DNA of 64,000 bases from Corynebacterium sp. KPL1814 (GTDB lineage Bacteria; Actinomycetota; Actinomycetes; Mycobacteriales; Mycobacteriaceae). Positions 61,432 to 64,000 of this stretch are shown in pieces (positions within the stretch are counted from its first letter, which is position 1; each line of letters opens with the position of its first letter). The notes beneath the pieces are model-generated. The model searched no databases. It saw nothing but the letters and a program-made list of their open reading frames with translations, and had not been told where the DNA came from. Location: contig NZ_KI515774.1 of NCBI RefSeq assembly GCF_000478175.1, positions 764,890 through 828,889 of the forward strand, in the 5' to 3' direction. Both the position numbers and the translations under genes were made by a program.

Positions 61432-61599
61432 TCAGTCCTACCCTTTCTTGGTTGGAACTCGCACAGAAATACCGCACCCATTCTACAGTGCTAAACGACA
61501 TTCAAAGAATCTAGAATATCCTCGTCCATTGCTCGCAGTGTCATCAACCCGGTCACTGCTTTTGGGCGCACTGGTGTGGTGGTGTTGGGTGGGTGGTTC

Positions 61600-61758
61600 C
61601 TATTTTTTGTTGTTGTGTTTGTTTCTTTTGTGTGTGAGGAATTGTTTCCAGGTGTAGTGCCAGTGTGAGTTGCAGGTAGCGAGTGGTCCTTTCGGGTGGT
61701 CTATTTGGTAGGTGCCGTCTTGGTGTAGCCAGGCGATGGTGCCGGTTATTGGGTCCAT
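61600..61758 (-). pseudogene. 3' remnant of an HNH-endonuclease (13E12/DUF222-like) gene
   Basis: 52 residues whose ITGTIAWLHQDGTYQID segment and HWHYTWKQFLTHKRN end match the C-terminus of the DUF222/HNH family. No catalytic HNH is left. The frame is broken upstream by an IS end at about 61779. The matching N-terminal fragment is at 63190-63784, so this gene was split by insertions. Confidence 0.6.
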
Positions 61759-61778
61759 GTGAGGTTACCCTCGTTTAG

Positions 61779-61882
61779 TGGACACCCGATTAGTGCGGAT
61801 CTTGTGTCCGTAGGAGAGGATGTTCATTGTGAGTTCGTCAAGGAAGAAGTACACCCCGGAGTACCGGCAGGAGGCCGCCAGA
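61779..61882 (+). mobile_element. 5' stub of an older IS element
   Basis: After a TGGACAC-type end (from about 61779) a GTG at 61829 opens a transposase orfA-like frame coding for MSSSRKKYTPEYRQEAAR, then hits the left end of the newer IS at 61883 and stops. The rest of this older element is missing on the right side, which goes directly into the endonuclease-like gene. Confidence 0.6.
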
Positions 61883-61932
61883 TGAAGTGTCCCAGGTTTT
61901 GTTCCGTTTGAGTAGATGGGAAAATCTGGAAT

Positions 61933-62250
61933 ATGCCAAGAAAATTTGACCAGGATGCGAAGGATCGTGTGGTCCGTCTTGTAGAGGACCGCATCTTGGC
62001 GGAAAATATGTCGATGCAAGCCGCGTGCCAGGCAGTAGCCCCAAAGCTGGGGGTGTCATGGCACACAGCCCGTCAATGGACCCAACAGGCCCGCCGTGCG
62101 GGAAACATCCCAGAACCCGTGCCTGAAGATCTGGCCGCCGAAAACGCGAGGCTTCGCCGTGAAAATCAAGAGCTACGCGACACCAATGAACTTTTAAAGG
62201 CTGCCTCAGCTTTTTTCGCGTCGGAACTCGACCCAAAACGTCGGAAATGA
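61933..62250 (+). CDS. IS3 family transposase OrfA
   Basis: 105 residues. A helix-turn-helix (MSMQAACQAVAPKLGVSWHT) for binding terminal repeats and a C-terminal leucine-zipper-type coil (ENARLRRENQELRDTNELL). The stop overlaps the orfB start (ATGA) in another frame; in IS3 elements this region allows a frameshift to an OrfAB fusion, though no A-rich slippery heptamer is obvious here. Confidence 0.92.
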   Translation: MPRKFDQDAKDRVVRLVEDRILAENMSMQAACQAVAPKLGVSWHTARQWTQQARRAGNIPEPVPEDLAAENARLRRENQELRDTNELLKAASAFFASELDPKRRK

Positions 62251-63167
62251 TCCGGTTCATCGATGAATACCGGAATCGTTTCTCTGTCGAGTTCATCTGT
62301 AAGACGTTGAAGAAAAACCGCGCTGGTGGGTTCATCACCTCGCGTGGGTATCGTCAGTCCAAGGCCCGTGGGGTAAGTGCTCGCGGCCTTCGTGATGCTG
62401 TGCTGGTTGAACGCATTAGTGCTATCCATCGGGATAATTACGGCATCTACGGTGTGCGGAAAATGTGGCATGCTCTTCATCGTGACGGAATCGATATCGG
62501 TCGTGAACAAACCGCGCGGCTGATGCGTCTAGCCGGTGTATCAGGCAAAGGCAAAGGCCGCTCGCCTATGACCACTCGCACACCTCAAAGGCCGGATTTG
62601 CGCCCGGACTTGGTGGAGCGAGAATTCAAAGCCGAAGGCCCGAACAAGCTGTGGGTGGCTGATATTACCTACGTGCGCACGAAGAAAGGCTTTGTGTATG
62701 CCGCGTTTGTCACCGATGTTTACTCCCGACGGATCGTTGGGTGGGCGTTATCAGATTCCATGCGCACCGAAGCGTTGCCGCTGCAAGCTCTCAACCAGGC
62801 GATCGCGTCTGCTGAGGAAACAACAGGTCTCATTCATCATTCGGATCACGGCTCGCAGTATGTCAGCGTTGTCTACAACGAGCGTCTTGCCCAGCACGGG
62901 ATTGCCGCTTCCACCGGAACTGTTGGCGACTCCTATGACAATGCTCTGGCGGAAAACGTTAATGGTTCCTACAAAAACGAGCTGATCCATACTCGCAGGT
63001 GGGATGAGGTTGTCGAGGTGGAAATCGCGACGTTTGAGTGGGTGTCATGGTGGAACGAGACGAGGCTTCACCAAAGCTTGGGCTACCGCACGCCAGCTGA
63101 AGTGGAAACCGAATTTTGGGACCAGCACCCGCCGCAAGCAATAATAGAAATCAAGGCAAACGCCTAG
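62247..63167 (+). CDS. IS3 family transposase OrfB (DDE integrase)
   Basis: 306 residues. An N-terminal HTH_21 domain with YGIYGVRKMWHAL, then an rve catalytic core with Asp in WVADITYV, Asp in HHSDHGSQY and Glu in ALAENVNGSYK (DDE triad). Full length, with no stop codons, so probably functional. The right terminal repeat begins in its last codon. Confidence 0.93.
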   Translation: MIRFIDEYRNRFSVEFICKTLKKNRAGGFITSRGYRQSKARGVSARGLRDAVLVERISAIHRDNYGIYGVRKMWHALHRDGIDIGREQTARLMRLAGVSGKGKGRSPMTTRTPQRPDLRPDLVEREFKAEGPNKLWVADITYVRTKKGFVYAAFVTDVYSRRIVGWALSDSMRTEALPLQALNQAIASAEETTGLIHHSDHGSQYVSVVYNERLAQHGIAASTGTVGDSYDNALAENVNGSYKNELIHTRRWDEVVEVEIATFEWVSWWNETRLHQSLGYRTPAEVETEFWDQHPPQAIIEIKANA

Positions 63168-63189
63168 GAACAAAACCCGGGGCACTTCA

Positions 63190-63784
63190 GTTCGACCTCG
63201 TCAGTGTCGTCGTCTGCCAGGTGGTGGGTGTCGATGAAGTCGCGGATAAAGCGGCGGATTTCTGCCACGCTAGGTACATGTTGGCTCGGTGCTGTCGGTG
63301 TCAGATAGTCTGCCAGGGCGGCATCGACCAGGCCCAGGCGTTCGTGGTTGTCGCCTATACGTTCTACTTCCCTATCGATAACCCGCAAGCGTGGTGTATC
63401 CAGGATCCACTGCTCCACGTTAGTCGCTGCTACCAGGGGGAGTTCCTGCATGCGGAAATGCGCCCTAATAATGCCAGACAAGATGCTATAGCTAAGGCCT
63501 AAGTCTTTAGCCAGGCTGGTCAGTGTCAGATCGACGTCGTCGCCCAGGTCTGGAAGGAGTGACTGGTAGAAAAACCAGGAGTTCTTCCGGGCTTGTGCTC
63601 CAGCAGCAGCAATAGGATTGTCTGGGGTGTTGGTGGCATAAAAGACTACCGGTACCTCCCCCTCAGCCTCACCATCAGAGTCGTAATCAGGATCAGTGTT
63701 GGTATCAGGATCAGTGTTGGTGTCGTAGTCCAGTGGCTCGCCGGCTTTACGGGTATTCCCCGGCGTGGTGTCGGAGCGTGTCAA
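63190..63784 (-). pseudogene. 5' remnant of an HNH-endonuclease (13E12/DUF222-like) gene
   Basis: About 198 residues on the minus strand before the IS3 right end. The first 45 are acidic repeats (DTNTDPDTNTDPDYD); the remainder resembles the DUF222 N-terminal domain (LRVIDREVER ... LVDAALADYLTPTAP ... VAEIRRFIRDFI). The frame runs into the IS, gaining about eight foreign residues before a stop. The first codons overlap an IS256-like end, so the 5' end may be lost too. Confidence 0.6.
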
Positions 63785-63807
63785 GTTGTTTGTGTGTGGG
63801 GCTAGGT

Positions 63808-64000
63808 TTATAGGTATTTGTCGAAGCGGGCGGGAAAGGCTACGGCCATTTGGTTGATGGCTTGTTTCCAGCCGGAAACTCGGGCTCCTTCCACGAGCCT
63901 GCTGGCGGTAGCCGAGGCTCGTTTGCCTTGTTTCGCTCTCTTTGCGGCTCGTTTGTCTTCAATGTTGCAGATCATCAACCACAGCGTCTTGAGCGCGGAT
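63808..64000 (-). CDS. IS256-family transposase (C-terminal end, partial)
   Basis: The minus strand from the window end to the TAA at 63808-63810 encodes the terminal part of an IS256-type transposase: ALKTLWLMICNIEDKRAAK, a basic linker and RLVEGARVSGWKQAINQMAV ending FPARFDKYL. Only this end is in the window; the element lies mostly beyond 64000. Confidence 0.8.
   Translation of the reverse strand, partial: SALKTLWLMICNIEDKRAAKRAKQGKRASATASRLVEGARVSGWKQAINQMAVAFPARFDKYL

Larger units (their letters stand above)
61883..63189 (+). mobile_element. Complete IS3-family insertion sequence
   Basis: 1,307 bp bounded by 23-bp terminal inverted repeats (61883-61905 and 63167-63189) that match at 21 positions and have TG...CA ends (TGAAGTG ... 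CACTTCA). They enclose overlapping orfA and orfB. No direct target repeats are seen (left flank AGA, right flank GTT), so an adjacent deletion after insertion is likely. Confidence 0.9.

Noticed and set aside
1..64000. CRISPR array, rRNA operon, prophage
   Set aside because: I saw no regularly spaced direct repeats, no rRNA sequence and no phage structural genes; the only mobile DNA is the IS region after 61.7 kb.

Overview
The window is a stretch of chromosome from a high-GC actinomycete, almost certainly a Corynebacterium. The evidence is gene content and order rather than any one gene: separate lnt and ppm1 genes (one fused gene in Mycobacterium tuberculosis), rbpA, the odhI/garA - ftsR - bfn - merR block, pldP next to xerD and scpAB, and steA/steB beside recN. 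GUG starts are common, and many starts lie 7-9 nt after a TANNNT box, as expected for leaderless actinobacterial transcripts. The species cannot be named from this sequence.

Layout. 1-10.4 kb: helY (5' end outside the window), a Xaa-Pro peptidase and an SDR gene, convergent with a reduced CobG-like protein; fxsA-lnt-ppm1; rbpA with a candidate SigH/SigR-type promoter; then a small zinc-finger protein, a YceI protein and a 54-residue membrane protein. 10.4-11.0 kb has no protein gene but holds a candidate structured RNA of about 260 nt, a perfect 14-bp palindrome and a C/A-rich leader before a Dyp-type peroxidase. 12-18 kb: a Cfa-like methyltransferase, ndh, and a TPP-riboswitch operon thiM-thiE-thiD/tenA. 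18-27 kb: a small methyltransferase, corA, a thioesterase, gnd, a DASS anion transporter, a DEAD-box helicase, a conserved protein of unknown role and a membrane-anchored VWA protein. 26.6-31.6 kb (minus strand): secA2, odhI, ftsR, bfn and a second MerR gene.

31.7-46.7 kb is more accessory: an alpha/beta-hydrolase fused to a cysteine-less OsmC domain, a YchJ protein, tRNA-Pro, cadD, an ABC transporter plus two-component system cassette, an Rv0909-type small protein, a solitary type III-like DNA methyltransferase, a lipoprotein esterase, a pair of ABC half-exporters with complementary missing ATPase motifs, a Dcu transporter behind a folded intergenic element, and a GNAT enzyme.

46.8-61.4 kb (minus strand) is one long housekeeping run, often with overlapping stop and start codons: TPR gene, HAD phosphatase, small ORF, tlyA, nadK, recN, steA, steB, NUDIX, xerD, pldP, scpA, scpB, rluB, cmk, der. 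It links chromosome segregation, daughter-cell separation, DNA repair and ribosome maturation. pyrG, which sits inside this block in M. tuberculosis, is absent here. 61.4-64 kb is an insertion-sequence graveyard: a complete IS3-type element with 23-bp terminal repeats lies against the stub of an older IS, and together they split an HNH-endonuclease-like gene; the 3' end of an IS256-type transposase closes the window.
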